A DNA stretch of 37,566 nt from Prevotellaceae bacterium UBA4361 (lineage in GTDB: Bacteria; Bacteroidota; Bacteroidia; Bacteroidales; Bacteroidaceae). Positions 16,907-25,711 of the stretch are shown here, piece after piece. Numbering within the stretch: position 1 is the stretch's first letter; every line of letters begins with the position of its first letter. The stretch spans positions 1 to 37,566 of the forward strand of contig DGSN01000068.1 of assembly GCA_002393575.1 (NCBI GenBank), written 5' to 3'. Below the pieces are notes generated by a model. That model had not been told where the DNA came from. It ran no database searches and saw only the letters and a list, made by a program, of their open reading frames with translations. A program made the translations under genes and the position numbers.

Positions 16907-18718
16907 ATGAGAAGAAAGATTTCAAGTTTATTGCTTCTGGGCATTTTAGCTTGCGCTAATGTTTCAGCTCAAGAAAACACGCAATGGGTTAAGGTGGATC
17001 GTTCTCAACTTCCTGAGTCTGTCTTAACAGAAGAAATTACTTTTCCTCAACCAACAGACGACAAATATCGTGTTGTAACAAATCGTTTCTGGGAAAACTG
17101 GTTTGTTTACGCTGATGCAGGTGGTCACGCTTTCTTTGGGGACTATAGTCACTGGGGAAAGTTCAAGGAGACTCTCTCACCTGAGTTTGCAGTTGGTATC
17201 GGTAAGTGGTTCACTCCAGGTATTGGTGTAAAAGGACAGTTTGGTATGGGTTCATCAAGAGGTTTCTTGAATGATAGTTATGTTTTCACATCAAACTATG
17301 GCTACCTTCAAAACCCTTATCTTGACAACCATGTAGGCAACTACCCTCAACAGCACAATGGTTACAACTATTGGCCAATGAAGACTAAGTTCTGGGATGT
17401 GAGCATGAATGTATCGTTCAATCTCTCTCGTCTCTTCTGCGCTTGGGAAAACTATGGAACCAAGAAATTGTTCAACCAGTTCATCCTCACTCTCGGTTTT
17501 GGTGGTCTTCACCACTATGACTACGACAAGGATAAGTATGGTCCAGAGAACGACTGGTACATGAACGCTGAATTGCAGTACAGCCGTTTCTTCACAAGAG
17601 CAAAGGCATTCTCACTTGACTTCAAAATTCGTTCTCAGATTTTTGAGACTCACTTCGACCAGTCTTTCATCCAGGGCCATCGTTGGGATGCCAACCTCGG
17701 TTTGAACATTGGTTTGACTTACTACATCAAGGTTCGTGGTTGGGATCGTTGCGTATCTTGCGGCGAAGCAAACTACTACATCCCTGCAACTCCAGTGAAC
17801 GATTGTCCTGAGTACAAGACTTTCACATTCTACGTGTTCTATCCAAACAACTATTCTGGACGTGACGATGCTCCAACGATTGCAGGCGACGAAGTAAATG
17901 CTATCGACTACCTCGCAGGTGGTATCTTCACTCAGAAGAAGTTCGCTAACACAAATGCAGCTGGTTCAAACCTCGGCTCAACAGCAAAGTTGCGCAGACA
18001 GGCTACAGAAGACATTGCTACAGAGAAAGCAACATTTGGTGGAAACCAGATTATTACTCGTGGTTATGAAATTTCCAACGAGCCAATTTCTCTCAGCATG
18101 AGCGAAAGCGAACTCAAGGCATTCAAGGATCAGTATGGTTACTATTACGCACCAATCTATGAGGGTAATAACACTTGGTACTACCGTGTGGATGACGTAA
18201 CAGCTACTCAGAAGCTCCTTAGCGATGACAACTACAAGGAAAGTGAATCTTACTCTCTGAATGCTCACGCAGGTCTTGGCACCATTCGTCAGAACATGCC
18301 AATCGACAAGAACAGCGAGCTTTACAGCTTCGCAGATGTTTATGCTGCCCTCGAAGGCAACAATGGTTACATCAGCAAGTATGCAGATGCTCAGACTGTT
18401 GCAGCAATCAAGGAAATCCTCGAAAGTGGTACAATCCTCAGTGTTCAGGCTGAAGGTCTTGCTACAAGCCAGGATAACAACAAGGAGAATGAAGTTGGCA
18501 TCCAGCGCAACAACACCCTCTCTTACAACCGTGCTCTCACAGCTATCAAGTGGTTGCAGGGAAGTGGCAAGTTCAACGGTGTAAACTCAGACGCTTTCGT
18601 TGTTAACACCTTGAATGCTCCAATCGGACAGGTAAATGACAAGAGCACACGTGGCTTGAACGCTAAGTTGAACCGTTGCGCTCGTATCAAGATTAGCTAC
18701 TTGATTAACAAGAAGTAA
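16907..18718 (+). CDS. Large OmpA-like outer-membrane protein
   Basis: From the ATG at 16907 the protein has 604 residues. The frame is open to 16847, but only the later start gives a normal signal peptide (MRRKISSLLLLGILACANVSAQ). Residues up to about 310 look like an outer-membrane barrel with many aromatic beta strands (NWFVYADAGGHAFFGD, WDVSMNVSFNLSRLF, LNIGLTYYIKVRGW). The C-terminal quarter resembles an OmpA peptidoglycan-binding domain (VQAEGLATSQ, then NNTLSYNRALTAIKWLQGSG), but is divergent. The codon use is like the neighbouring ribosomal genes, and a strong terminator follows, which suggests high expression. It is probably a major structural protein of the envelope. Confidence 0.85.
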   Translation: MRRKISSLLLLGILACANVSAQENTQWVKVDRSQLPESVLTEEITFPQPTDDKYRVVTNRFWENWFVYADAGGHAFFGDYSHWGKFKETLSPEFAVGIGKWFTPGIGVKGQFGMGSSRGFLNDSYVFTSNYGYLQNPYLDNHVGNYPQQHNGYNYWPMKTKFWDVSMNVSFNLSRLFCAWENYGTKKLFNQFILTLGFGGLHHYDYDKDKYGPENDWYMNAELQYSRFFTRAKAFSLDFKIRSQIFETHFDQSFIQGHRWDANLGLNIGLTYYIKVRGWDRCVSCGEANYYIPATPVNDCPEYKTFTFYVFYPNNYSGRDDAPTIAGDEVNAIDYLAGGIFTQKKFANTNAAGSNLGSTAKLRRQATEDIATEKATFGGNQIITRGYEISNEPISLSMSESELKAFKDQYGYYYAPIYEGNNTWYYRVDDVTATQKLLSDDNYKESESYSLNAHAGLGTIRQNMPIDKNSELYSFADVYAALEGNNGYISKYADAQTVAAIKEILESGTILSVQAEGLATSQDNNKENEVGIQRNNTLSYNRALTAIKWLQGSGKFNGVNSDAFVVNTLNAPIGQVNDKSTRGLNAKLNRCARIKISYLINKK

Positions 18719-18768
18719 TCTGATTCAGAACAAATTGAAATAAGACTCTAAACAGTTTAGATAAAAAG

Positions 18769-18807
18769 AAAACCCGCTGGGACAGTTCCAGCGGGTTTTC
18801 TTTTTTT
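18769..18807 (+). terminator. Intrinsic terminator of the OmpA-like gene
   Basis: A 12-bp GC-centred stem (arm AAAACCCGCTGG, 18769-18780, with 18788-18799), a 7-base loop and a run of seven T at 18801-18807 make a canonical terminator. Confidence 0.95.
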
Positions 18808-18842
18808 ATGATTCAACAAAAGCTGTTTTCAGATTCAAGCCA

Positions 18843-19490
18843 TCAAATCAATCCAAAAGTTTCGAACATTTTTCGGTAAGCATCTGCTTTCTTTTCCAAA
18901 GACAGAGGATAAGCTCTGGAACTGGACGGAAGGCGATAGAGACAAATTGGTTCTTGGTTTTCGTTGAGAAGGTTTGGGATTTTCACAAAAGTCCCAAGCT
19001 TTGGAACCTGCTCAATGTTCAGATGTTCGCAGATGGTTTGCGTTGCCTTTTCTCCAGTTGTCACAATCGATTTCAGTTGTGGCATTGCATCGATTAGTTG
19101 ACGAATATCCGTTGCTTCCACCACCTCCAAGAATTTATCCGAAGCATTGTCATTCAGTCGCCGAATAGCGTATGACGTATCGAAGAATCCGATTCCCTTT
19201 TCATTGAGAAACTCAATGATTTTCTGCAACTTGAATGTCTTGTTCGCTTCATCCACAAAGTGATTTTTATCGCCATAGAAAACCAATCCTTCAATTCTCC
19301 AGTGATCGTTTCCGTAGTTGGGGTAATAAAAATCCTGGCACCAACGCTTTCTTGGCGGAGGAAAGCTACCCAAGAAAAGCACACGTCCGTTTTGAGGCAG
19401 AAAAGGAATGAGAGGATGATATTCCACACCATCCTTCGACCGATTGATATTTTCCACATTCAAATATGAAGGTAAAAACTCATTCATCAT
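18843..19490 (-). CDS. Uracil-DNA glycosylase superfamily protein (TDG/MUG/HDG-like)
   Basis: The 215-residue protein has the two UDG-superfamily motifs: LFLGSFPPPRKRW (water-activating loop) and RLPSSSRA (minor-groove intercalation loop). The segment QDFYYPNYGNDHWR is typical of the group related to MUG/TDG and hypoxanthine-DNA glycosylase. It should excise a deaminated or alkylated base from DNA. The exact base preference cannot be given. It lies 15 bases after the lipoprotein gene, last in the GH28 transcript. Confidence 0.85.
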   Translation of the reverse strand: MMNEFLPSYLNVENINRSKDGVEYHPLIPFLPQNGRVLFLGSFPPPRKRWCQDFYYPNYGNDHWRIEGLVFYGDKNHFVDEANKTFKLQKIIEFLNEKGIGFFDTSYAIRRLNDNASDKFLEVVEATDIRQLIDAMPQLKSIVTTGEKATQTICEHLNIEQVPKLGTFVKIPNLLNENQEPICLYRLPSSSRAYPLSLEKKADAYRKMFETFGLI

Positions 19491-19505
19491 CTCTTCCTCC
19501 CTACT

Positions 19506-19967
19506 CTACTCGCCTTTCTTTTCCTGCTTATCCTTTAGTTTGAGTCGTTCCTGAATTTTTCTGTGGAAAAACCTCACCTTCATTTGCATCCGATTGCGTT
19601 CCATCTTCAGAGAGTCCAACTTTTCAGAAGCAGCACGCACCGTTGGGTGATACTCAGGCAGTCCCTTTGTCACGTCCTCAAACTCATACCTTCCGAAGTT
19701 GTAGATGCTGTCAGCCTCATGTGATTGCACCTTTGCCTCTTCAAGATTGACCGTATCCTCAAAATACAAAGCCGCCCATCTCACCTCCGTAGCACGAGGA
19801 TAAGCCTTGCGGATAGAATCAATCAAGGCATGCGCCTTTGCAAAGTCCTTTTCCGTCACAGCCTGCCTTGCTTCCTCAAGCAGGGGAGCAGCCTCCGTGT
19901 TCGGATTCTGTTTCTGACAAGATGCTACAACGAGGCTGATGACAGCCAAAACAAATATCTTTTTCAT
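19506..19967 (-). CDS. Small lipoprotein of unknown function
   Basis: The 153-residue protein has a lipoprotein signal peptide with lipobox VASC (Cys17). The mature part is nearly all helical: a TPR-like pair (LLEEARQAVTEKDFAKAHAL, then RATEVRWAALYFEDTVN) and a basic C-terminal coiled coil rich in Lys, Arg and Gln. It lies 14 bases after the GH28 stop and 15 before the UDG start, so the three share a transcript. I recognise no family. Confidence 0.8.
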   Translation of the reverse strand: MKKIFVLAVISLVVASCQKQNPNTEAAPLLEEARQAVTEKDFAKAHALIDSIRKAYPRATEVRWAALYFEDTVNLEEAKVQSHEADSIYNFGRYEFEDVTKGLPEYHPTVRAASEKLDSLKMERNRMQMKVRFFHRKIQERLKLKDKQEKKGE

Positions 19968-19981
19968 CGAAACTGATTATT

Positions 19982-21403
19982 TTAGAATTTCACGATTGTC
20001 TCGCCATTGATGACAAGATTGTCAAACTTCACATCATGTACTTTCCCCGTCACTTTCACTGGTTCTGCCGTTACGCCTTCGAAGTCTGAATTCTTCACGT
20101 GAATGTTATAGACATTCGATTCCGTTGGCAAACCAATCATCAGCACACCATATTTGCTCTTCTTGCAAGTGACATTTTCGAGAAACACATTGCGAACCGT
20201 CGGGTTGTGCGTTCTGTCCGCTTTCTCGCGCGGTTCATAGTCGAGATTGATTTTCAGCACCGCCTCTCGACATTGTCCCACCATCACATTCCTCACATAG
20301 ATGCCATCCGTAACACCTCCTCGGCATGGATTTGTCTTGATGCGAATCACGCGTTCCAAATTCGGACTGTCCATCGTGCAGTTCTCAACAAACACATTCT
20401 GGCAACCGCCGCTGATTTCACTACCCACAACGACACCTCCATGTCCATCCAGCATTTCACAATTCCTCACGATGATGTCCTTGCTTGGAATATTGAACGC
20501 ACGTCCATCAGCATTTCGTCCGCTCTTGATGGCAATGCAGTCGTCGCCCGTGTCGAATTTGCAGTTTTCAATCAGCACCTTCTCGCACGACTCTGGGTCG
20601 CAACCATCCCCATTCGGTCCATCGTTCTGAATATACACATTGCGCACCACCACGTTCCGACAAAGCAGAGGATGAATCACCCAGAATGGAGAACGCAGCA
20701 TCGTCACGCCTTCAATCAACACGCCATCGCACTGGAAGAAATTCACCAACTGAGGGCGCAGACCTTTTCCCTTTCCGAACCGACGTTCATCAATCGGCAC
20801 ACGCTTCTCATTCATCTGCATCAGTTCGCCACGTGTTGTGCGCTGATGCTCAGGCGTTTTCTCTGTCCAGTTGTAATGAGCCGCACCGCACATTGGCCAC
20901 CAAGCATCCATGCCAGCACCACCATCAATAGTACCCTCACCCGTGATGGCAATGTCCGTGGCATCAGCAGCATAAACCATCGGCTGATAGTTCCAGCAGT
21001 CATTGCCTTCCCAACGAGTGCGAACCAAAGGATAAAGATGGGTATCAGCAGAGAACAACAGCGTTGCACCTTTTTCCAGCACAAGGTTCACACCCGTTTG
21101 CAGCACAATGCCACCCGTGTTCCATGTGCCTTCAGGCACAATCAAACGACCGCCACCCTCATTCGAGCAAGAGACAATCGCCTCATTGATAGCCTTTTGG
21201 TTTTCGGTAGCACTGGCATCAGTTCGGGCACCGAAATCCTTGATATTATACGTTTGGTTCGCAAACATGGGTTGACGAATTGATTGCTCTATCTGCTTGT
21301 AACTCGTGTTCCAAACATCCGTTTCCTGAGCCGACACCAGCACACTCACCAGCATCGCACACAACACAGAGAAATATCTCGCTCCGATTTCTTTCCTTTT
21401 CAT
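19982..21403 (-). CDS. GH28 family glycoside hydrolase (polygalacturonase-like)
   Basis: The start at 21403 gives 473 residues with a signal peptide (KRKEIGARYFSVLCAMLVSVLVSAQ). The upstream extension to 21469 has no supporting features and includes the promoter. The beta-helix domain has all GH28 blocks in order: NDGPNGDGCD (NxD), DTGDDCIAIKSG (DD), GHGGVVVGSE (His) and RVIRIKTN (RIK). The N-terminal part is YNIKDFGA-type, usual in GH28. It cleaves galacturonan or rhamnogalacturonan-type pectin in the periplasm. GH105 at 28141 acts on pectin products, but is not adjacent. No SusCD or sulfatase is nearby. Confidence 0.94.
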   Translation of the reverse strand: MKRKEIGARYFSVLCAMLVSVLVSAQETDVWNTSYKQIEQSIRQPMFANQTYNIKDFGARTDASATENQKAINEAIVSCSNEGGGRLIVPEGTWNTGGIVLQTGVNLVLEKGATLLFSADTHLYPLVRTRWEGNDCWNYQPMVYAADATDIAITGEGTIDGGAGMDAWWPMCGAAHYNWTEKTPEHQRTTRGELMQMNEKRVPIDERRFGKGKGLRPQLVNFFQCDGVLIEGVTMLRSPFWVIHPLLCRNVVVRNVYIQNDGPNGDGCDPESCEKVLIENCKFDTGDDCIAIKSGRNADGRAFNIPSKDIIVRNCEMLDGHGGVVVGSEISGGCQNVFVENCTMDSPNLERVIRIKTNPCRGGVTDGIYVRNVMVGQCREAVLKINLDYEPREKADRTHNPTVRNVFLENVTCKKSKYGVLMIGLPTESNVYNIHVKNSDFEGVTAEPVKVTGKVHDVKFDNLVINGETIVKF

Positions 21404-21429
21404 ATCACACCTAATTAAATTATAGGACG

Positions 21430-21462
21430 CAAAGATAAGGAATTTTAATTGCCTTTTGTCAA
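21430..21462 (-). promoter_or_regulatory. Promoter of the GH28-lipoprotein-UDG transcript
   Basis: On the minus strand the -7 box is TATCTTTG (21430-21437) and TTG lies 22 bases upstream (21460-21462). It places the transcription start about 20 bases before the ATG at 21403. It overlaps the cca promoter region, so the two are back to back. Confidence 0.55.
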
Positions 21463-21489
21463 TTATCAACTAAAAAATCGCTAAATTTG
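21455..21489 (+). promoter_or_regulatory. Promoter of cca
   Basis: TAAATTTG at 21482-21489 matches TAnnTTTG. The nearest TTTG at 21455-21458 is 23 bases upstream, slightly long. The start codon is 20 bases downstream of the -7 box. Confidence 0.5.
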
Positions 21490-21509
21490 CACCTCAAAAC
21501 AAAAAAATC

Positions 21510-23066
21510 ATGAAATTTCTCACAGACGAAGAACTCAAGCAAAGTCTTTCCCACCCCATCTTTCATTTGATAGGAGAAACAGCCGACGAACTGCACACCG
21601 AATGCTACGTGATTGGCGGTTTTGTCCGTGACCTCTTCCTCGAACGCCCATCAAACGACATCGATTGCGTAGTAGTAGGCAGCGGAATCACCATTGCCAA
21701 GGCTGTAGCCGAGAAAATCAAAGAGAAATTTCACAAGAAACCCCACATCGCCGTCTATGCCAATTTCGGCACGGCGCAGATACATTTCGACGGCAACGAG
21801 ATTGAGTTTGTGGGGGCACGTCGCGAAAGTTATTCACACGATTCACGCAAACCTGTCGTGGAAGACGGTACCTTAGAGGACGACCAGAACCGACGCGACT
21901 TCACCATCAACGCCATGGCACTCTGTCTCAACGCCGACCGCTTCGGAGAACTCGTTGACCCGTTCTACGGACTGGACGACCTGGAGGATGGCATCATCCG
22001 CACCCCACTCGACCCCGACATCACCTTCAGCGACGACCCTCTCCGCATGATGCGCTGCGTCCGTTTCGCCACCCAGCTCAATTTCTTCATCGAAGACGAA
22101 ACCTTCGATGCCCTTCAGCGCAATGCCGAACGCATCAAAATCATCTCAGCAGAGCGTACCATCGACGAATTCAACAAAATCATGCTTGCCAAGCATCCAT
22201 CCAAAGGCATCATGGACCTGGAACGCTGTGGACTGCTCAAGTTCATCCTGCCCGAACTCGTCGCCCTCGAAGGCGTGCAAACCATGAACGGCAAAGCACA
22301 CAAAGACAATTTCTACCACACGCTTGCCGTACTCGAAAACGTGGTGAAGGCACAGAAAACAGCCCCTCCCCAACCTCCCCAAGGGGAGGAGAATGTAGAT
22401 ACTCCGTCAATTGATAAAAGCAACGAGCAGTGTAACTTCCAATCATCCCCCTCGGGGGATAAGAGGGGGGCTCTGTGGCTCCGTTGGGCAGCCCTTCTTC
22501 ACGACATTGGCAAAGCCAAGAGCAAACGATGGGATGCAGCCAACGGATGGACCTTCCACAACCACGATTTCTACGGGCAGAAGATGGTGCCCAACATCTT
22601 CCGACGCTTGAAACTCCCACTCGACGACCGCATGAAATACGTGCAGAAACTCGTCAGTCTCCACATGCGCCCCATCGTCATCGCCGACGAGGAAGTCACC
22701 GACAGTGCCGTGCGCCGACTCCTCAGCGACGCAGGCGACGACATCGACGACCTCATGATGCTGTGCGAAGCTGACATCACCTCGAAGAACGAAGTGAAGA
22801 AAGCACGCTTCCTCGAAAACTTCCGCATCGTCCGCGAGAAAATCACCGACCTGAAAGAGCGCGACTACAAACGCCTCTTCCAGCCCGTCATCGATGGCGA
22901 AGAAATCATGCGTATGTTCAAGCTGCAACCAAGCCGCGAAGTGGGCATCCTGAAGAAAGCCCTCAAAGACGCCATCCTCGACGGCATCATCCCCAACGAA
23001 CCCGACGCAGCCCGTCAGTTCCTTACGGAAGAAGCAAAGAAAATCGGACTTGCTCCACAAGCATAA
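21510..23066 (+). CDS. cca: CCA tRNA nucleotidyltransferase with HD domain
   Basis: The 518-residue protein adds or repairs the 3' CCA of tRNA. The head domain has the nucleotidyltransferase motifs GGFVRD (residues 36-41) and NDIDCVVV with the two metal-binding Asp. Further blocks are RRDFTINAMAL, DPLRMMRCVRFATQL and AERTIDEFNKIM. The HD phosphohydrolase part begins with LLHDIGK (His331-Asp332). Between NFYHTLAVLENVV and the HD motif a Pro/Gln/Ser-rich insert (about residues 285-321) is encoded by a palindromic element; relatives have a short loop there. Both enzymatic domains stay intact, so the gene should be functional. A closely related poly(A) polymerase function cannot be excluded. It ends at a strong terminator. 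Confidence 0.93.
   Translation: MKFLTDEELKQSLSHPIFHLIGETADELHTECYVIGGFVRDLFLERPSNDIDCVVVGSGITIAKAVAEKIKEKFHKKPHIAVYANFGTAQIHFDGNEIEFVGARRESYSHDSRKPVVEDGTLEDDQNRRDFTINAMALCLNADRFGELVDPFYGLDDLEDGIIRTPLDPDITFSDDPLRMMRCVRFATQLNFFIEDETFDALQRNAERIKIISAERTIDEFNKIMLAKHPSKGIMDLERCGLLKFILPELVALEGVQTMNGKAHKDNFYHTLAVLENVVKAQKTAPPQPPQGEENVDTPSIDKSNEQCNFQSSPSGDKRGALWLRWAALLHDIGKAKSKRWDAANGWTFHNHDFYGQKMVPNIFRRLKLPLDDRMKYVQKLVSLHMRPIVIADEEVTDSAVRRLLSDAGDDIDDLMMLCEADITSKNEVKKARFLENFRIVREKITDLKERDYKRLFQPVIDGEEIMRMFKLQPSREVGILKKALKDAILDGIIPNEPDAARQFLTEEAKKIGLAPQA
22361..22472 (+). repeat. In-frame double-palindrome insertion element inside cca
   Basis: The 112-base element has outer inverted ends (AGCCCC at 22361 and GGGGCT at 22467-22472). 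It holds two perfect 16-base palindromes: CCTCCCC aa GGGGAGG (22374-22389) and ATCCCCC tc GGGGGAT (22445-22460). About 55 bases of unrelated sequence lie between them. It has no stop in the cca frame and adds roughly 37 residues. C/G runs like these are foreign to the surrounding coding sequence. It resembles a REP/MITE or Rickettsia-type palindromic element carried in a coding gene. Confidence 0.75.
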
Positions 23067-23086
23067 AAAACCTCATTCGGTTTCTC

Positions 23087-23136
23087 AAACCAAACGGGCG
23101 CTCGTTTTTGTTAAAACGGGAGCCCGTTTGGTTTTT
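23087..23136 (+). terminator. Intrinsic terminator of cca
   Basis: A 13-bp outer stem (AAACCAAACGGGC with GCCCGTTTGGTTT, 23087-23099 with 23122-23134) continues inward as GCTCGTTTT with AAAACGGGAGC. It ends in a T-run at 23132-23136. Confidence 0.9.
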
Positions 23137-23170
23137 CATTGCGCATACGTTGGGGATGACGTTCATGAAC

Positions 23171-23258
23171 GAGCGTTCGTTTTACTCGCAACGAACGTTC
23201 GCCGTACTGCGATTGAGCGTTCAAAGAAACCCAAACGAACGTTCATACTACCTGTTAA
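23171..23258. repeat. 22-bp-period degenerate repeat array C
   Basis: Four cores start at exactly 22-base steps: 23171 (GAGCGTTCG), 23193 (GAACGTTCG), 23215 (GAGCGTTCA) and 23237 (GAACGTTCA). Spacers of 13 bases differ. It lies between the cca terminator and the convergent SGNH gene end, not in front of any gene. Confidence 0.85.
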
Positions 23259-23279
23259 GTCTAATCTTCTTCAAAAAAA

Positions 23280-24182
23280 TCATTTTTTACTATCTTCACG
23301 TATTTTTTTTATTAAATCCTTAGTGAATTCATCAGCTCCATCAGCATTTAAATGTGCTCCATCATGGAAATATTGATTATTATGAACATACTTTGCATCA
23401 TTAGAAAAATCGAGAAACGACACATTCCGTTTCTTACATATATCTTTTATTGGTTTCAAATTCTGGGGGTTCATGCCGTACCAAATAGGAGAAACGACAA
23501 AATAAACTTTGGCATTGCCTGCACAATCTATGAACTTATTTACATACTCCAATTTTTGAGAATCCACTTCATATACAGGTTCCTGATAATTCTTCACAAC
23601 CTTCATCGTATCCATTGCAGAATTACTTGGACGGAACCCTTGCAAACCTTCTTCAGATGGTCGTGGAAACAAATATACAAAGAACATGTGATGCAACTTG
23701 CCGTTATATTTATATAAATTACTTATCATTTTATATTTTTGAGTCTTATCTATAGATTCAAACATTTCAGCTATTCCTTCACGATGATAAAATGATTTTA
23801 AAAAACCAATATACCGACTATTATCACCCATTGCTACGTCGTTAGGGGGAAAAACATCCTGTATGATTATTTTAGGAGAATGCCTCTCCTTATTTAATAA
23901 TAAACGGCCATACGAAAGTACAATGCCACATCCATCATCTCCACAATTGTAGCATGTCATTCCAAGACTATCAGACAACATCGGAGCATTATAATGATGA
24001 ACAGCCCTTGATGAGCCAAACACAAGAATATCTTCTGTAGCTTCATTACCTATATAATTATCTCGCCCATACACACCTGTATGAACATTACAAGCGACAT
24101 AATTACCAATTATGCCAACAATTCTATCGATTATAAACAAAACAGCAAGAAATAAGCAAACCTTCAATATAAACTTTTTCAT
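23280..24182 (-). CDS. Membrane-anchored SGNH-like protein, partner of MBOAT acyltransferase
   Basis: About 300 residues from the ATG at 24182. The frame is open 15 codons further but those would overlap the upstream gene's end. One N-terminal transmembrane helix (FILKVCLFLAVLFIIDRIVGII) is followed by an SGNH/GDSL-like domain. The Ser block is ILVFGSSRAVHHY and the Asp-His block is FHDGAHLNADGA. This arrangement resembles the periplasmic acetyl-transfer partners (DltD/AlgJ-like) of MBOAT enzymes. It lies 10 bases after the MBOAT gene on the same strand. The acceptor polysaccharide is unknown. Base composition is AT-richer than the flanking core genes, fitting an accessory glycan locus. Confidence 0.82.
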   Translation of the reverse strand: MKKFILKVCLFLAVLFIIDRIVGIIGNYVACNVHTGVYGRDNYIGNEATEDILVFGSSRAVHHYNAPMLSDSLGMTCYNCGDDGCGIVLSYGRLLLNKERHSPKIIIQDVFPPNDVAMGDNSRYIGFLKSFYHREGIAEMFESIDKTQKYKMISNLYKYNGKLHHMFFVYLFPRPSEEGLQGFRPSNSAMDTMKVVKNYQEPVYEVDSQKLEYVNKFIDCAGNAKVYFVVSPIWYGMNPQNLKPIKDICKKRNVSFLDFSNDAKYVHNNQYFHDGAHLNADGADEFTKDLIKKIREDSKK

Positions 24183-24192
24183 AACGAACGGA

Positions 24193-25611
24193 TTAAAAAT
24201 TGGCATAAATAAATTGGTCAGCTCCAAATAAGCCGAATAGCATGATGGAAACTATTACAAACATATATGTTGTCCATCGTACAATTACAAACTTATTGTT
24301 CATCAGTAAAAACTTCTTTGGGAAGAATTCATCACGCAAATCTTTCAAGAACAAGAGGATTATTCCAAAAAATATGATTGGAAGACTTACAATGTCCTCT
24401 GTCAATGCAAAAGTCATCGGAAGCGAGAAATCAAACATACGCTCAATGACTCCCCAGGCATCACTAAGAGTTGGCATTCGGAAGAAAATCCAAGCAAAGT
24501 TGACGAGCATGAAAGTAATCATTATTTTTATTGATTTACCAAACCACCCATAACGACATTTTTGCTCTCCTAACATTTTTTCTATGATTTGAAACAAGCC
24601 ATGCAAAATTCCCCAAACAATGAATGTCCAGTTAGCTCCATGCCAAATACCACTTACAAGAAATGTAATAAAGATATTCCAATAATTACGTGCTTTACTA
24701 CACCTGCTCCCACCTAAAGGAATATAGACATAATCCTTCAACCAAGTGGAAAGAGATATATGCCAGCGACGCCAAAAATCAGTAACACTCCATGCAAAAT
24801 AAGGACGGTGAAAATTCTCCGTTAGTTCAAAGCCTAATGTTTTACCTACACCTATAGCCATTAGAGAATAACCAGCAAAATCAGCATATATTTGTATGGT
24901 GTAGAACACGCTTGCCATGAAACAAGATGCTCCACTATAGTTCATATAACTATCCAAAATACTATCGACTCTAAGTGCAACACGATCTGCCACAACCACT
25001 TTCATAAACATTCCCCAAAGCAACATCTTGAGTCCCTCAACAGCTTTTGAATAATCGAAATGTTTTCGCAATCCTTTGATTTGAGGTAACAAAAGAGATG
25101 CCTTGTTGATAGGACCTGAAAGAATTGATGGGAAAAAAGAAAGAAAAAGACAATATGAAAGAAAATCATTCTCTACAGGAATACGCTTGTAATATACATC
25201 CCACAAGTAACCAAGTGCTTGAAAAGTGAAAAAGGAGATTCCTACAGGTATAGCCCAATTCAGTCCAGTTAACTGACACTGAAATCCGACATTACTAAGA
25301 ACAGACGTAAGTGTCTGATTGATGAAATTGAAATACTTGAAAAATAGCAAAGGTAGTAAAGAAAGAACAACTCCTAAGAGCATATATTTTCTGGGAGAAG
25401 TATTACGGGCTATGAGTTTAGCAGAATAAAAAGTGACAATTGTTACCCCCAGAAGAATTAATGAGTAAATAGGCTTCCAGCTAATGTAGAGAGCATAACT
25501 AACTATTAGCAAATATAGATTTCGAACTTTGAGGTATCGCTCAGGGATAACATAATACAATAAGAATAAAAGGGGATAAATAACAATGAAATTAAAAGAG
25601 TTGAAAATCAT
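24193..25611 (-). CDS. MBOAT family membrane O-acyltransferase (AlgI/DltB-like)
   Basis: The 472-residue multi-spanning membrane protein has the MBOAT signature blocks: WRRWHISLSTWLKDYVYIPL and the catalytic His in SGIWHGANWTFIVWGILHG. FNSFNFIVIYPLLFLLYYVI at the N terminus and GISFFTFQALGYLWDVYY are typical of AlgI-type members. It passes acyl (usually acetyl) groups across the membrane to the SGNH partner encoded next. The target may be capsule, O-antigen or another surface glycan. Only these two genes of such a locus lie here. Confidence 0.95.
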   Translation of the reverse strand: MIFNSFNFIVIYPLLFLLYYVIPERYLKVRNLYLLIVSYALYISWKPIYSLILLGVTIVTFYSAKLIARNTSPRKYMLLGVVLSLLPLLFFKYFNFINQTLTSVLSNVGFQCQLTGLNWAIPVGISFFTFQALGYLWDVYYKRIPVENDFLSYCLFLSFFPSILSGPINKASLLLPQIKGLRKHFDYSKAVEGLKMLLWGMFMKVVVADRVALRVDSILDSYMNYSGASCFMASVFYTIQIYADFAGYSLMAIGVGKTLGFELTENFHRPYFAWSVTDFWRRWHISLSTWLKDYVYIPLGGSRCSKARNYWNIFITFLVSGIWHGANWTFIVWGILHGLFQIIEKMLGEQKCRYGWFGKSIKIMITFMLVNFAWIFFRMPTLSDAWGVIERMFDFSLPMTFALTEDIVSLPIIFFGIILLFLKDLRDEFFPKKFLLMNNKFVIVRWTTYMFVIVSIMLFGLFGADQFIYANF

Positions 25612-25711
25612 TTGTTTTGTACATCCGCCTTAATGCCCATAGCAGACCTAAAAAGTTAGAAAAAGCCACATAAAAAAAAGCGGGGCATCATCACATCTGC
25701 CTGTTCAACTC

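Noticed and set aside
20099..21283. 394-residue frame antisense to GH28
   Set aside because: Complete overlap with GH28, His/Ser-rich and without domain.
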